Source of the DNA: Mariannaea sp. PMI_226
Taxonomy: Eukaryota > Ascomycota > Sordariomycetes > Hypocreales > Nectriaceae
NCBI GenBank assembly: GCA_024336345.1
Contig: JANFOG010000005.1
Location: forward strand, 2,790,001 to 2,854,000
DNA length: 64,000 nt
Reading direction: 5' to 3'
This document shows positions 1-12,159 of this stretch, piece by piece. The notes below the pieces were generated by a model. The model worked only from the letters and a program-made list of their open reading frames with translations, was not told the DNA's origin and ran no database searches. Numbering within the stretch: position 1 is the first letter of the stretch; each line of letters starts with the position of its first letter. The translations under genes were made by a program, and so were the position numbers.

Positions 1-1213
1 GCTGCTGACTGAGATTGAACCGGTAACCCATTCGCACGGGATCCTTCGGCGGGAGAGTCCATAAACGGTGTGGTCAAGAACTCCATCGCAGATATAGGAG
101 CGTTCGAATCATTGAGAGGTCGTTGTATACCAGGAACCGCAATGGGTGGAGGGGGTTGTATACTGGCGCGATTCCCGCTTGACGGCGTATCTGAATCTTC
201 AGGCCCCTTGTTCGTTGAAGTTCTCGTTCCATTGGGGTCATACAGCATAAAAGGTAAGACTTTGAGAACGAGGGGCTTCAGAGTAGGAACACAAGCGCAA
301 GTCATGCCGACATTGACCTCGACGGCGCTCCACATGAGTGAGAGTGAGGCATTCCAGGCAAAATCAGCTTGCCCTCCAAATCTAATCTGAGAATTCCCGG
401 AATCACCACCAGGGACCATGGTGATGGCTTGCTGGAGGTAGTAAATGCGGATGACATCGACAATGGTGACAAATATACCAACGGTAAAAGTGAGAACCAG
501 AATGGTCTTTTGGCGCGAAGGTAGTCGCATCCCGGTGAGGACAGGGATTGGTAATGCGAGAATAGCCAGGTCAGTGACGATGTTGACGGGAGAGGAACAG
601 ATGAATTCGGTTAGGAGCGGGATGCATTTTGCGACATCATCATAGGAAGCATCCCAGGCTGCTTGGGTTGGACTGCATTGAAAGATGTTCATAAAGGTGA
701 GAATAATACCGGCAATATTGACAATGGCCAGAGTGAGCCATGATGCAAATCGCAGCACCTTTTGCGTGTTCTTGGCGAGACGCAGATAAAAAATGAGCAC
801 AGATGTTTTCGTGGCCATCAACGCGGGATTCTACAATAGTTAGTCAGATAAGCGAGCGACAAGAACGGCAATTCACACAAGATTGGAGGCCGTACATAGA
901 GGATAGAGAAGACATATTCCGAACGGCGAAGAGTGGGACGGTTATGATCGGGAATGTTGTCGTCATGTCTACCAAGGCCGTTGTGGACGCCATAGCAGAT
1001 GGTGAAGGAGAGAAAAAAGGCCAAAAGCCACGCGAGGATTATACAAATGTCATCCCACGTCACCTTGCGGACGAGAAAAGTACGTGTGAAGATGCGGCTA
1101 GCGACAAAAACGGTGGCGAGGACGAGAGTAGCAGTGGTAACGGCGAATACAGCCGGTCCACGATCAGGGAAGACTCCATTGTCGCTCGAGGACGGCGAAG
1201 CGGAGTCGGACAT
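1..1213 (-). CDS. Rhodopsin-like fungal 7TM integral membrane protein (PTH11/SAT4-like), 3' end cut by window
   Basis: The ATG is at 1213. Exon 1 is 1213-896, the 65-bp intron is 895-831 (GTACGG..TAG), and exon 2 runs from 830 off the left edge, giving about 382 codons. Several hydrophobic segments are visible. The first is followed by WDDICIILAW, the acidic pair typical of the fungal rhodopsin domain, and then by GLGRH. Later blocks such as FQCSPTQAAWD, VTDLAILALPIPV and SAVEVNVGM also fit this family. The tail after the last helix is Pro/Ser-rich and probably cytosolic. There is no eight-cysteine CFEM domain at the N-terminus, so it belongs to the non-CFEM group. Members are membrane proteins, some proposed as receptors in surface sensing, but most have no assigned ligand. 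The family call is firm. The role is unknown and the C-terminus is missing. Confidence 0.88.
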
Positions 1214-4200
1214 GTCGAGATTGGCGTCATGAACTTGTCAGATCCGGGGATGGAGAAACGAGCTTGAGAAGCTGGAAGAAAGAGACAATTCGTGAGCCAT
1301 TTCCTCTGGGATGGGACGCAATCGTCGTCAAGCTGAAGAGGTCAAGGTTGAGTTCTGCTGAGGCTGACACATTGAAATGGTTCGAGTTGAAAAGTTTCGT
1401 TGGTGATGAGCTGTCCAGGCCAACTTTACTTTTACAAGGAGCACCAAAGGTGAAAACAAAAAAAAAAAAGAACTGATACAGCTGACAGGTGCTGATAAGA
1501 CCAACGTCCAAACGGCCGATCGTCGAAAGCTGTCTGGCCTCGCAAGCAACAGACCAAATATTGAACAAAGTGAGACAACAGTTTCGGGCGCTGAAAGTTG
1601 GGGGTCCCAGGGAATTATCTGCAGGAAAATCCAACAAGAAAGGGATGCACCAAAAAATCAGCTAGTAAACGTTGCCGACCCGGGGGTCCGGTCTAGCATC
1701 GGTAGGGCTCTTCGTGGGCCAGAGTCTTTGTCTTGTCTCGCCTCGTCCCGTGGAGAGACACGAGGAACAAAGACAGCAAAAACCAGACTACAGACCGGGA
1801 AAGTGGGATCCGATATGAGAGAATTGGCGAGAGGAGAGGGAAAAAAAACTGGGGTTTTTAGCCGGGGCGCAGGTTGACTGGCTCGCTGGCTGGCAAGCCA
1901 CCGACTGACTTGTTGCTAATGGCTCAACAAAGACCGGCTCAGGTGGGCTGTGGGGGGACGGACCCAATGCATCGGAGTAAAAGGTAGCGGTAGGGACTCT
2001 TTGTGATTGTATGCAAAGAGTCGGTAGGAGGGGAAAACGCGGTGGGAGATGACGGATGGCAATGGCCGTGATAGAGCGCCCTTCTGATGACGGTCAAGGG
2101 TTCAGAAAGGAAAAGTGTCTGTGGGACAAGGAGGCAACAAGATGTTGATTTAAGCTCTGGGTTTTGCTCTTGTGTAGAGGGAAGGAGGGACCTGTCGTAC
2201 TATGCACACTTGCCCTACCGCCGGAGAAGGATGGGAAATGAGAAAAACGTCATATTAGGGTAAATCTACAAGACCAAGTAACTAAATGAAAAAAAATTGA
2301 CTGGAGTTATTCGTGAAGTAATCAATTGATCAACGAACAAAAGAGATCCCTGGAGGTTGAACGGAAAACGGGGGGACTTGAGCCCCATCAAACAAGGGAA
2401 GAAAACCGTCCCCCCACCCCAAAGGATGATGAGGATTTGAGCCATAACGATGGGTACCACGTCCTGCTGAAGGTGGGTAATACCCCAGGTAGGGTACATC
2501 ATCAAATACTACCTAGGTAAGGTAGGTAAGGGTATGTACCCCAAAGATACAGTACAAAAGTAGCAATAGTAACCATGTGCCAGGCTAGATTCGTTGCTGC
2601 CTACAGAATTGAGCCAGCCACAACACGGATAGATAGATTGATAAACAGTACCGTACAGTACCACAATGTTCCTTTGCATCGTGCCTCAGAGAGAGTGAGT
2701 GCTTTCTACACAGTAAGTCTCTTTGGGACAAAGCGTCTAGGTGCTCAGGTTCCTATACTTGTACCTTCACGTCCAACGTCACAATTCATACAAATCTGCA
2801 AATGTCGGCCCGTTTGATCCTCCCTATGGAGACCGGATTTGGACACTTCTCTTAGTTAACAAGCCGAGCAAGAGCTTCAAAACAAAGACGCTTTTTTTTC
2901 TTTCTGGGGGGGGGGGGAAAGCTTTAGAGGAGAACGATTGGCCAAGTCAATGTCAATTACTGGAGCTTGGCCGGGAATGGGCGGCTCCCTTTTACGTAGT
3001 GTGAATGTCATCCTTGGTATTTCCGGTGATGCAGTAATTCCCTGCCCACGCTACGGTGTTGGATCCCCCGAGTACGACGTGCAAAGACTTGATTATTATT
3101 ATTTTCTTACTCGGTAGACACAAGCGGGAATTATTAGTTGTGAAATGATGCCCCTCCTGGGAGAGAAAAAAAAAGTACGAAATAAAGAAATCAAAAAAAA
3201 AAGAAGAGAGAAAATGCCTCGTCATCGCATGTGAACATATGATCCGCCACGAGGAAATATAGCCAATTCAGAACGAGGCAAATGCGAGCTGAAAGTACCG
3301 TGCAGGAATACCATGGCCAGCAGTTACTCCAGCCAGCCAGCAATCCAGCCAGCCCTGCAGGACGCACAGCCATGTCGTTCGTTGAATGCAGCTGCACTTG
3401 GTGCGGGTGAGTGTGTTACTGGTACCATTACTGAGCTACCGACCTTTGGGTCACTTGATCACTTGATCTCGGTCACTGGAAAGAGATTTTCCTCTCCGCC
3501 CCCTCCCCTCCCATGTCAACTTCATCGTCATCATCGTCCCTGCATCGTCCTTTCATCGTCTTTCGTCAATGCGCCAGTTACCTTCCGTCATCAACCTCTT
3601 GTAGCCGCGGAACTGCTTCCGTATTACTCGTTATATCGTATTGCTGTTCCACCACCCATCACGTACACGCACCCACAACAAGACCGAACCATCGTACTGG
3701 GGTGCGAGTGGAATATACAGTGTGTGTATCCATGTATATATGGTACAGCAACTCGCAAGGCTGTCCTAGCACTCTGATAGCCTGGTCTTCTGAGACTATT
3801 CACACTATCCTACTGTGTAATCTGACCTGAGAGAAGCACCGCCTCTCTTTCCTTACTGCGAGGAGCAAAACCCATTGAACAAGCCAGCCTCGGTACTGCT
3901 TGTTAGGCCGACTGACCATCCAAGCCCCATTCCATCTCATCGGCATTCCACCCGCCCGTTTGCCTCCCCCCAAACAAGCCGAGAAAATGGCGGTCGGCAT
4001 TTGCTTCTATCCGCTACTCTTATTCAAAAACAGTATGGCTGCTTGGTCCCCCAAGACGTCATAGCCTTTGTTCAATGCTTCGCCATCAGTTGAAACCTTT
4101 TTTTTTTGTGTTGATTCCAAAGGAACAAAAATCTTATCTCCATCAAAGTACATAGACTTTCCAAGCAACAGTCGTGGCACGCTTCCCTAACTCCGGCCTC

Positions 4201-5453
4201 CCATTTGTCCACGTCCTCTCTCTCACCGTCCTCAGCCAGCTGTTTTGTCCACTTCTCATTGCCACTTGGCCATTTTTGGCGTGAAGCTTTCAAAGGCGTA
4301 AACAGCCATACCCCTTCTTAAACGAATTTCCTTTTCTACACCGCAATTGCAGCGCAAATAGAAAAACAGCCTCCAGCCGCCGTTGGCCAAATACAGTACA
4401 GCACATGCTCGAACTACGACAATTCCAGCCAGAAGTTGTGCCACCTGCTCTGCCAACTAAGCCGTGGTGCTAGTCATCAGCCGTCGCTTGATCCTGCCAT
4501 GCTCCTGTGACGTGACAACTCTCAATCGCAAGCACGTATAAAATTTGCCCTTGTCACCCCGCCTCCCCCGCCTCTTTTTTCTTTTCGCTTCGCTTACAGC
4601 CAATCGCACAAGATACATGGCATCATCGTGAAGATGAGCTCATCCTTGTCAATGAGATGTCTCAATAGCTAATGAGCAAACTAGCTGCTCTAGTCTGTGT
4701 GCTTTCGCATGTCTTGCCTGTCACTTCATTTAGCCTGCAGTAGTGCACATGAGATATCTTGGAGGGCGGATATTCACCGCTTTAGCCTTTATTAGCCTTG
4801 GATCGCCGATAATGCCTATCATGGACAGGAGAGAGAGACGCACATAAACAGAGAGGCAATACTGTACTCACCAGAGACAAATGGCACTATGTACGTTGAA
4901 CCGCTCGAACCGCTCCATTGGACGTTTATTCATTGGTCGTTTGGTCAATGACGTCGCTGCCCCGTGGGTAGCTTCGCTCTCGTTCACTCTCGCATTAGCT
5001 TTGGCGCGTCAAAGGTTCACAACATTTTTCGCTTAGATACTCTGTAGGCTACTGAAATGAACTGAAGAATTGAGTGAGAAAACTCGCTCATTATAATCCA
5101 ATGGCATTGGCCTGAGTCTTCAAGCCATCTTGGCTTATCGACTTGTATTGCCCATCGACGCCTGGTACGTACATAGATTCAATCACGGATGTTTCGGCGC
5201 AGGTTTTTTCCGAGACATTCCCGCTCAGGTTGTGTGTAATTACCAATCAAATTTGAGACAGACACTTTGAATGGCAGGAGGCCAACAGAGCAACTCCATG
5301 CTTCGTAATTTTTCTCTCCAATACCAACTCACAGTCATGGCATTCACTTGACATTTTCGAATTGAGTGTATTCCCTTCGTTCCATCTCTGTCTGCACTTT
5401 GCGCCTCTCTGCCCCCAAAAGCTTCGGGTTGAGCTTTTTTCCCCATCCTCCAA
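1214..5453. other. Gene-free divergent intergenic region, 4.2 kb
   Basis: This separates the divergently read 7TM and MFS genes and must hold both promoters. No open frame here has a recognisable domain or coherent splicing. It contains homopolymer runs (T8 at 2892-2899 and G12 at 2906-2917) and short AGGTAGGT/ACCTAGGT-type low-complexity motifs near 2505-2535. The stretch just upstream of the MFS start is rich in pyrimidines, as is common for filamentous-fungal leaders. I see no transposon ends or RNA gene. Confidence 0.6.
2892..2917. repeat. T8 and G12 homopolymer runs
   Basis: A run of eight T is followed six bases later by a run of twelve G inside the 4.2-kb intergenic region. Such tracts are prone to length error in sequencing and to slippage in vivo. 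No function is implied. Confidence 0.85.
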
Positions 5454-7510
5454 ATGAGCTCCGGACGAGTGTCAAAGCCCGCGGCGCCGGCCTCCGTCTC
5501 CACCCGGCCGCTCATGACCGGAGCCGACGACGGGCTGCCAGGAGACTCGTTGGCTACGGAGCAGACGCCTTTGCTACTACCGCATGCCGCTTCCGCAGCT
5601 AGTAATTCAGACACTCTCGGAGAAAATGGTTGCCGTTTCCAGCGACAAACCGGCGTCAAAGACGCAAACTCTCGTTCCCGAAATAGCCCGTTGAGGCTCG
5701 TATCCATTGCGCTCAGTTTGTGGCTGCTTATCTTCCTGCAAGGTACGTGTGCGAGACGCAAGCTCTCTCCGTGTTCCCTTAGCAATGTACATCGGAAATA
5801 GACTAAACCGTTCCCCTCCCTTGTGGGCATCATTGGGTACAGCCACAAACATGTCCGGCATGACACTCATTCAAGGGACCATAGCTGCAGAATTGCACGC
5901 TTACGATAACAATGCCATGTGGTTCAGTAGTGCCTTCCTGATTCCCATGTCATCACTTGCACCAATAGCGGGTCGACTCGCCACCATATTTCCACCTCGC
6001 CTACTCATTCTCTATGTGGCGGGACTGATGGCTGTTGGAAGTGCATTATGCGCTACTGCAAGCACTTTTGCTGGTTTTCTTGCTGGCAGAGTCATTTCAG
6101 GACTAGGCGGAGCTGGTGTGCTCACGCTCGCCGTGATATTTGGGCTGGAGCTGACAACTGAAAAGACTCGTGGTCTTGTAATGGGAGGGATCAATGCTGG
6201 CTTCACAGTAGGAGTATCCTTTGGCGCTATTGTGTTTGGAGGTTTGATGCCAATCATCGGTTGGGTAAGTGATACTCTTTCTGTTGGATTGTTCACAGAC
6301 AACTTGTTGACGGAATACAGAGGCCACTCTTCTGGATACAAGTTCCTTTTGCGATAGCCACCGGCCTAGGCGTCCACTTGAGTGTTCCCAGTACTGTAGA
6401 ATCAGGAATCGGACAGAAAGACTCTGTAAAGGAACGACTTGGACGGATCGACTATCTCGGGGCTTCGCTCCTAGTCAGTTTGCCCCTAATTACTCACGAT
6501 GTTCTCCAAGCCCTATTGACTAATATATCATGGCTAACTAGACCCTCACTATCGTGCTTTTCCTCTACAGCCTAGCAGTCGACATACAAATCTTGCCCAT
6601 GGCCTTCTCTGTCATTACTTTCCTTCTTTTTCTCTTGGTTGAATACCAGTTCGCCAAGGACCCCATCATCCCGGTCACCGTCCTCTCCTCCCGAGGTATT
6701 CTTTTCTCATGTATTGCTCAGCTCGGAATCATGTCGGCCCGTTGGAGCGTCTTATTCTACTCGCCAATCTTCATGCTTGCCGCTCGCGGAGACTCGCCAG
6801 CTGCTGCTGGATCGATACTCATGCCGTCCAACCTTGGCTTCGCGCTCGGTGGCCTCGTTGTTGGCTGGCTGCATATCCGTCGGGATGGAGCCTTCTGGCT
6901 TCCGTCAGTAGTCTCATTTTTCATCTTTACGTTGAGCTTATATGCTCTCTCATTTGTTGCGTTCCCTGATCTACCAGCTGGCCTACTTGTTGCAGCAGTT
7001 GTGCTAAATGGACTCGCAACTGGCGCTGGTGTCAACTACACTCTGGCACACTTACTTCACCTCTGCCACGAGGGGACTCAGTACATCTCTACAAGTTTGA
7101 TAGCGACGTTTCGAGGCTTTGGGGGAAGTTTCGGTACTGCTATCGGCGGGGGTATCTTTTACCGGTTCTTGCGCAGTAGCCTCATATCTGGGTTTCTAGA
7201 TCTAGATGGCGGAGACCAACTGAGTGAGGGTCGAAGAAGATTGATATCAAAACTTGTGGGCACTCCAGGAATGGTATACCACGGTGAACTCAACGATGCG
7301 GAACGGCAGATTGCTGTAGATGGCTATGCTTTTGCAGCCAGAGGGGTCTGGCAAACAGCCGCTACGCTGAGTGTAGTCATGGTGATAGTCCAGGCTGCTA
7401 CAGGGTGGACAGCGCCTACAAACAACGGGAGATATGATGGCCCAATGGATCAGAATGAGGATGAGACTAGAGTCATTGCTACAGAGAATCAGGGCGTTGG
7501 GGAAGCATAG
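5454..7510 (+). CDS. MFS transporter, DHA2-like 14-TM type (vacuolar/multidrug style)
   Basis: Four exons (5454-5742, 5843-6264, 6321-6473, 6542-7510) are joined across introns of 100, 56 and 68 bp and encode 610 aa. The N-terminal ~80 residues are hydrophilic and carry EQTPLLLP. This matches the ExxxLL dileucine signal that sends fungal transporters to the vacuole. Membrane segments follow, with blocks diagnostic of the drug:H+ antiporter DHA2 group: AGRLATIFPPR after TM2, then GRVISGLGGAGVLTL, and a GGINAGFTVGVSFGAIVFGG helix with GWRPLFWIQVP next to it. The total length fits a 14-helix protein. The substrate cannot be read from sequence. Vacuolar basic-amino-acid permeases (VBA/Fnx1) and multidrug exporters share this architecture. 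The ATG at 5454 is the first in frame and gives the full leader. All three splice junctions restore conserved MFS sequence. Confidence 0.88.
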
Positions 7511-9176
7511 TGACAATACAGCAAAAGTTTCTTGCATCTTTGCAAGTTTGGTCCTGACCTACCATAGTAGAACCCAACTTGGGAGAGTTTATTTGAATGT
7601 TACTTCAGCTCATTGTGTGCCATTGAAATGTTTCAACCATCCCATGCTCGTCTGGGAGCAGACTCATGTCGTCATGTACATTAAACCAGAACTTGAACTA
7701 GTAGCTGTCATTTGCATAGTTCTAGCTCGCACGTATCTACCGAAGAGAGACATGACCGAGCGGCTTGAAAGCAAAACTTATTACCATGCGTTAATTCGAA
7801 TGGCTAATTAGAAAACAAAATTCATCCACCACCAAGACGGGCTTGTCACGTTTTCAACTACTGTAGCCATTCACTAACCAACGTCAAGATGAAATTATAA
7901 GTGCTAGACGAGTACTATTACTAAGGTAAAACGTCTTGTTCAGGACGGATTATGCAGCCCTCAACCAATGGGTCATAATTTTATTCTTCAACAAGGGCCA
8001 TCCGTGCTCGATGACGTTGTCGTTGATCACCCTTTTTTTTCGGGTCTGTACCACCACGATACTAATGAGAATCAAAATTAAATAGAAAAATATATATAAA
8101 GGTCCCTTATTCAGCAACCCACCCACCCCCACCCATGTAGTCATAACGGATCATTGCTATACATTTGATGCTTCTGTGCCACCAGTATGCAATTGCATTG
8201 CAATTCCCGGCCGTATATCCTTGCAGAATAACTCCAAGACTCTACTCCACTGCTCTTGAACACCCCCCCCCCCTCCCACTCTCCTTTCTCCGTACCAATC
8301 TCGTCTGTTCGTCTTGGCGGGCCGTGACACCGGAGAATGGATCACCGCTTCTGTTGGCCCAAGTTGTCTGCCCACTTCGCCACGGGCACATCCCTGCGAT
8401 ATCTGTGCAGCAGGGTCACATTTTCTCACAGGCAGATTTAATCCCTAGATACCCCAAGACAGGGGGGGGAAAGGGCTGGAGAATTATTGTGCTAACTCTT
8501 TACCCTAGAAGCTAGACTGCAATCGTTTATGCTGTCAAAAATTCCAATTGGCACTATTACGTACTTGGCTCGTGCTTTACATTACCTATTACCTAGGGCT
8601 TAGCACTTTGATGATATTGCTAGATAGTACTACGCAGTAGATGCATTACACATTTCGTCTTTGTCTTCTCATCGTGACCTCCAAGTAAGCTACGATAGAG
8701 AGACACTGTTTTCAAAATAGGTAGTTATCATACAAGGAAGCGCATCGAATGGCAGTAACTGTTCTATTGGAATCAATGCTACTGCTTTACATGTTTACCA
8801 TGTACGTGCATGGGTATGTGCACCTGTCTTTCCCCCTTTCATTACCTAACTATTTATTTCCCAAGATGCAAACACAAACTTGTTGCGTTTGGGCATGAAA
8901 CGCTCCCTCTCCACCTAGAGCATGAATGCGCCATGTTTAGTTGCTCATAGATCCTTTTGTAATACTAGGAACCTGCGATGTGTTTTGTTTTCCAAGAAGC
9001 CCCCTCCCCCCTTCCATTCTCTCCATAGGCTTGGTGTATTCCCCGTAGTGTCTGCCTGTCCCACACTTCCAAGCAATAGTCCGAAGAACAAGGCTTAAAA
9101 ATTGGACAGAAATGAAACCCCTCCTGCGGAAACGAGTTACAGGAAGTGTAATTTTTATGGGTTTTGATGCTCTGCA
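7511..9176. other. Convergent intergenic region, 1.7 kb
   Basis: This lies between the 3' ends of the MFS gene and the first Zn2Cys6 regulator. It is AT-rich in the middle, with C-runs near 8264-8273 and a G-run near 8462-8469. No gene, RNA or repeat element was recognised. The two 3' UTRs and terminators must lie here. Confidence 0.6.
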
Positions 9177-12159
9177 TCAGGAGCTGGTTACTGAACCACC
9201 CAAGAAAAAGTCAAGGTCATTGCCATGCCCATTCTGAGACCGCAGTTCATTTTCTGCAAGCTGTTCAAGAAGTGTCAGAAATGGGTCCTTCTCCTCGCCT
9301 TGCCCTGTGCCAATACTACCATTGTTGCTCCCATTTCCGGGGCTTGAAGTTGCTGCCAATGTCGCGGCTTGGTTTAACTTGGCAGGCTGATGTTGTTCCT
9401 CGCCATGCCAGGCCAAGGGGCTGCTGAAGGCATTGGTAGGAAGCGTTCCGAACATAGCATCGTAGCCTCCATTAGCCTCGTTGATCACTCCAGCTCCATG
9501 ATTCATATTGGAACCAGACACGTAGCTGTATGCAGGACTGAACGGAGGCCCTCCAATCGTTGAGACGCCCTGACCGGGGACTGGATGTGCCGTGGGCGAC
9601 AGGCCAAAGCCCGCTGCCGCTGCTGCTGCGATTGCTGCCTGATTTGCGGATGTTTCCTCGAGGTGATGGTGTAACCCCCCAGACTGAGATTCGTGGTCAT
9701 GTTGTGCCATGGGTGTTGGTGTGGCAAGCAGTCCCGACGAGGGGACCACCCCACCCGTATAGGAGAATGGTCGTTGAGGATGCCCCGGTGTCAGGAGGCC
9801 AGTTGCCGTGTTCGGCATACTAGAAATCACCTTGACTGCTGGTCGTTCACGAGACACCATGGCCGTGTTCTTGCGCTTGAGGTGAGGTCGATCGGGCCCG
9901 TAGGTGGCTCGAGTGCCGTACAACTCGGGGCCAATATATGTATCCGCAGTGGAGTCGAGAACAACGTCGGAAAGACTCAAGTTTGCTGCATCGAAATTGA
10001 AGGATGGGCCTCCAGTGCCACCAATGTTGGAGTATCGGTCGAAGAAATCCTCACTGTGGAACCCGGGTGTATATCGCATGGCCTTGCCAGCTAGAGCCTT
10101 GACCAACTCACCATGGGCGTCGTATATGCCTTGCAGGGTTTCTCTTTGGTGTTGCGAACAAGCCCAAGAGTACCTCAGTTCGTCCAATTGTTGCATCTCG
10201 AGAGAGAGAAAGTCTGCTGAGGAGGCAAAAACATTGACTTCCCTGTTACCGTCTTGCTTGTTATAATGTACTCCATGAGTGTGAACCGTCCCTGCCGTAC
10301 AAACGCAATATCCAAAAAAGGCCGGCCATTCGATCCTGCCCGTTTGCTTTCCGAACTCGGCAATTTCGGCGATGGCATTGGCATGAAAAAAGCACATGTT
10401 GGTAGCTTCAATCTGCCAGGACTGATGCTGGCCCGTTTCCGCAAGCTCGGCCAGGTCGATGGGCAGGAAAGGCCTATAAATAAGGCAATAAATCAGATGA
10501 TATATAAGTTTGCTTAGGACTAGAATCGTGGATTCAGCCTGGTCGAATAGGTTTTTTAAACTTGAGAAGAAATCCTCAGTTCCTGAGACCCAGATGTCCA
10601 GTTCTTGTCGAATTCTAGACAGTGTTGAAAGGGAATGCCAGGGGAAATGAGAGTCACCTTTGACGCCCCCGGCTGCCAAGTATCGATTTGTGTCTCCCAG
10701 AATGCGGGTAATGTCGATGAGCATTCCCATGCTGCCTTGCGGCTTCTTGCCGCTACCATGGAAGTACTGAAGGTTTGAGCAAGTTTGGAAGAATTCTCCC
10801 TCAACAGGGAGCGACGAAGAGTTTGGCGACCAGCACGGTAGGCGAAGGAGGATTGAGCTGTCGCTAATAAGGCATGGTCTCTTCGACCCCGTCGTTTGGA
10901 ATCGATCGATGAGGTAGCAGGTCCAAAATAGTCGTCTTCGCATCTCTCGTTCCATCGGCGTCATTTGGATTTGTGAGTCCATCTCTCGATGTATTTCTAG
11001 TGCCATCGCCATTCCCGTGGCGTTGCCTACAAGAGGTTAGCAAATCAAACGAGCAGCCCATGGAGGAGAGATGGGGCAAAAATATACTCATCAACATGTA
11101 CGCCTTCTTTCCTTGTCCCGCTGCTGTGAAAGCAATTGTGAGTAGCAAGAGCGCTTGAAGTGCATCGATTGATGGCTCGTCCGTGTTAATTTCCTTCCTC
11201 GCCCGCGTAGCAAATTCCTGACTGAGCTTGACGGCCGCCTGATAGCCGTTTGGATGGGGCGTATATCTAGGAATTTAAGGTCAGGTCGTGATATTGATAC
11301 ACTGCAATGAAACATACTTGGCTGCAACGGCAGAAATAGCATTGTAGAGATACCCCGGAATTTGGTTGAGCTGGAGACGTTGTCTAATGGAAGATTCATC
11401 AACAATGTAATAGGGTTTGCCATGGAATCGCGTGAAGTAGGTATCGAGCAAAGCATCGATATGAACGGAATTTGGGGAGGGTTCACTGTTGACAATTAGT
11501 TCCAGACCACTTGATAAGTAGTGCCTTCTGAAACCAAACCTTTTGATAGGTGTCGCCGGGGAAAGCATGTTCGTATTTGGATCACCAGGGGATGCATAGC
11601 TCTCGATTGCGATGCGTTTCGTTGAGGGTTCTCCCCCTTGTAGTTCAGGTCCTGGTGAATGGGTATTTGCCATAGTCGGAGGTTTTGGAGATATTGGTGA
11701 AATATCTTCATCGTTCTTCTCTTTAAGTTTTGCCTCAAGCCCATCGACCCTTTTCAGCAATGCCTCAAGCACATCCGTCTTTGGTCCACGCTTCTTAGGT
11801 ACGGCGTCTGCCACCGTCAGGGTTAGTATACCGATAGAATTGTCACTCTTCTAGAGAAGATGACGGGCGATGATTTTGATGCAGCTCTCTGAAACTTACC
11901 ATATATGCATGGACATTGAAAAACCTGGCAAGCCTCACAGGAAGGGCGTAATCGATTACATTTGATCTTGTTATGTCCAGTCAGAATAGCGCAATCGAGG
12001 TAATCCCATAATAAACTTTACCTTTCGTTTCCTGCACGATTTGCAGTTCATGGACTCTCGAGGTTCATTGCTCATACGTCGCGTCGGAAGACGCTCGATT
12101 CCAACCTGTTGCCGGGGAATAGCCACAGGCTGGACTCCAGGGATTTGCGGAGTGTTCAT
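9177..12159 (-). CDS. Zn2Cys6 transcription factor with fungal_trans domain (large, Gln/Ala/Gly-rich C-terminus)
   Basis: Exons are 12159-12022, 11966-11900, 11807-11318, 11266-11088 and 11026-9177, giving 907 aa. The zinc cluster starts with CKSCRKRK in exon 1 and continues [14 protein letters not shown] in exon 2. The spacing is C-x2-C-x6-C-x6-C-x2-C-x6-C. A basic KKRGPK linker and a coiled coil (about residues 70-100, [16 protein letters not shown]) follow, as in dimeric regulators. The middle homology region spans the [14 protein letters not shown] block and [15 protein letters not shown], which is typical of fungal_trans. The last ~250 residues are low-complexity and probably activating. 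ATG 12159 was chosen because a conserved-looking leader begins there; an in-frame ATG at 12183 would add eight residues. A 54-bp GT..AG segment inside exon 3 could be an optional intron. The target genes are unknown. Confidence 0.87.

Noticed and set aside
3313..3830. Overlapping + strand frames of 154 and 105 residues in the first intergenic region
   Set aside because: Two frames are open over the same low-complexity DNA with Ser/Pro/Gln bias, no domain, and no splicing that improves them.
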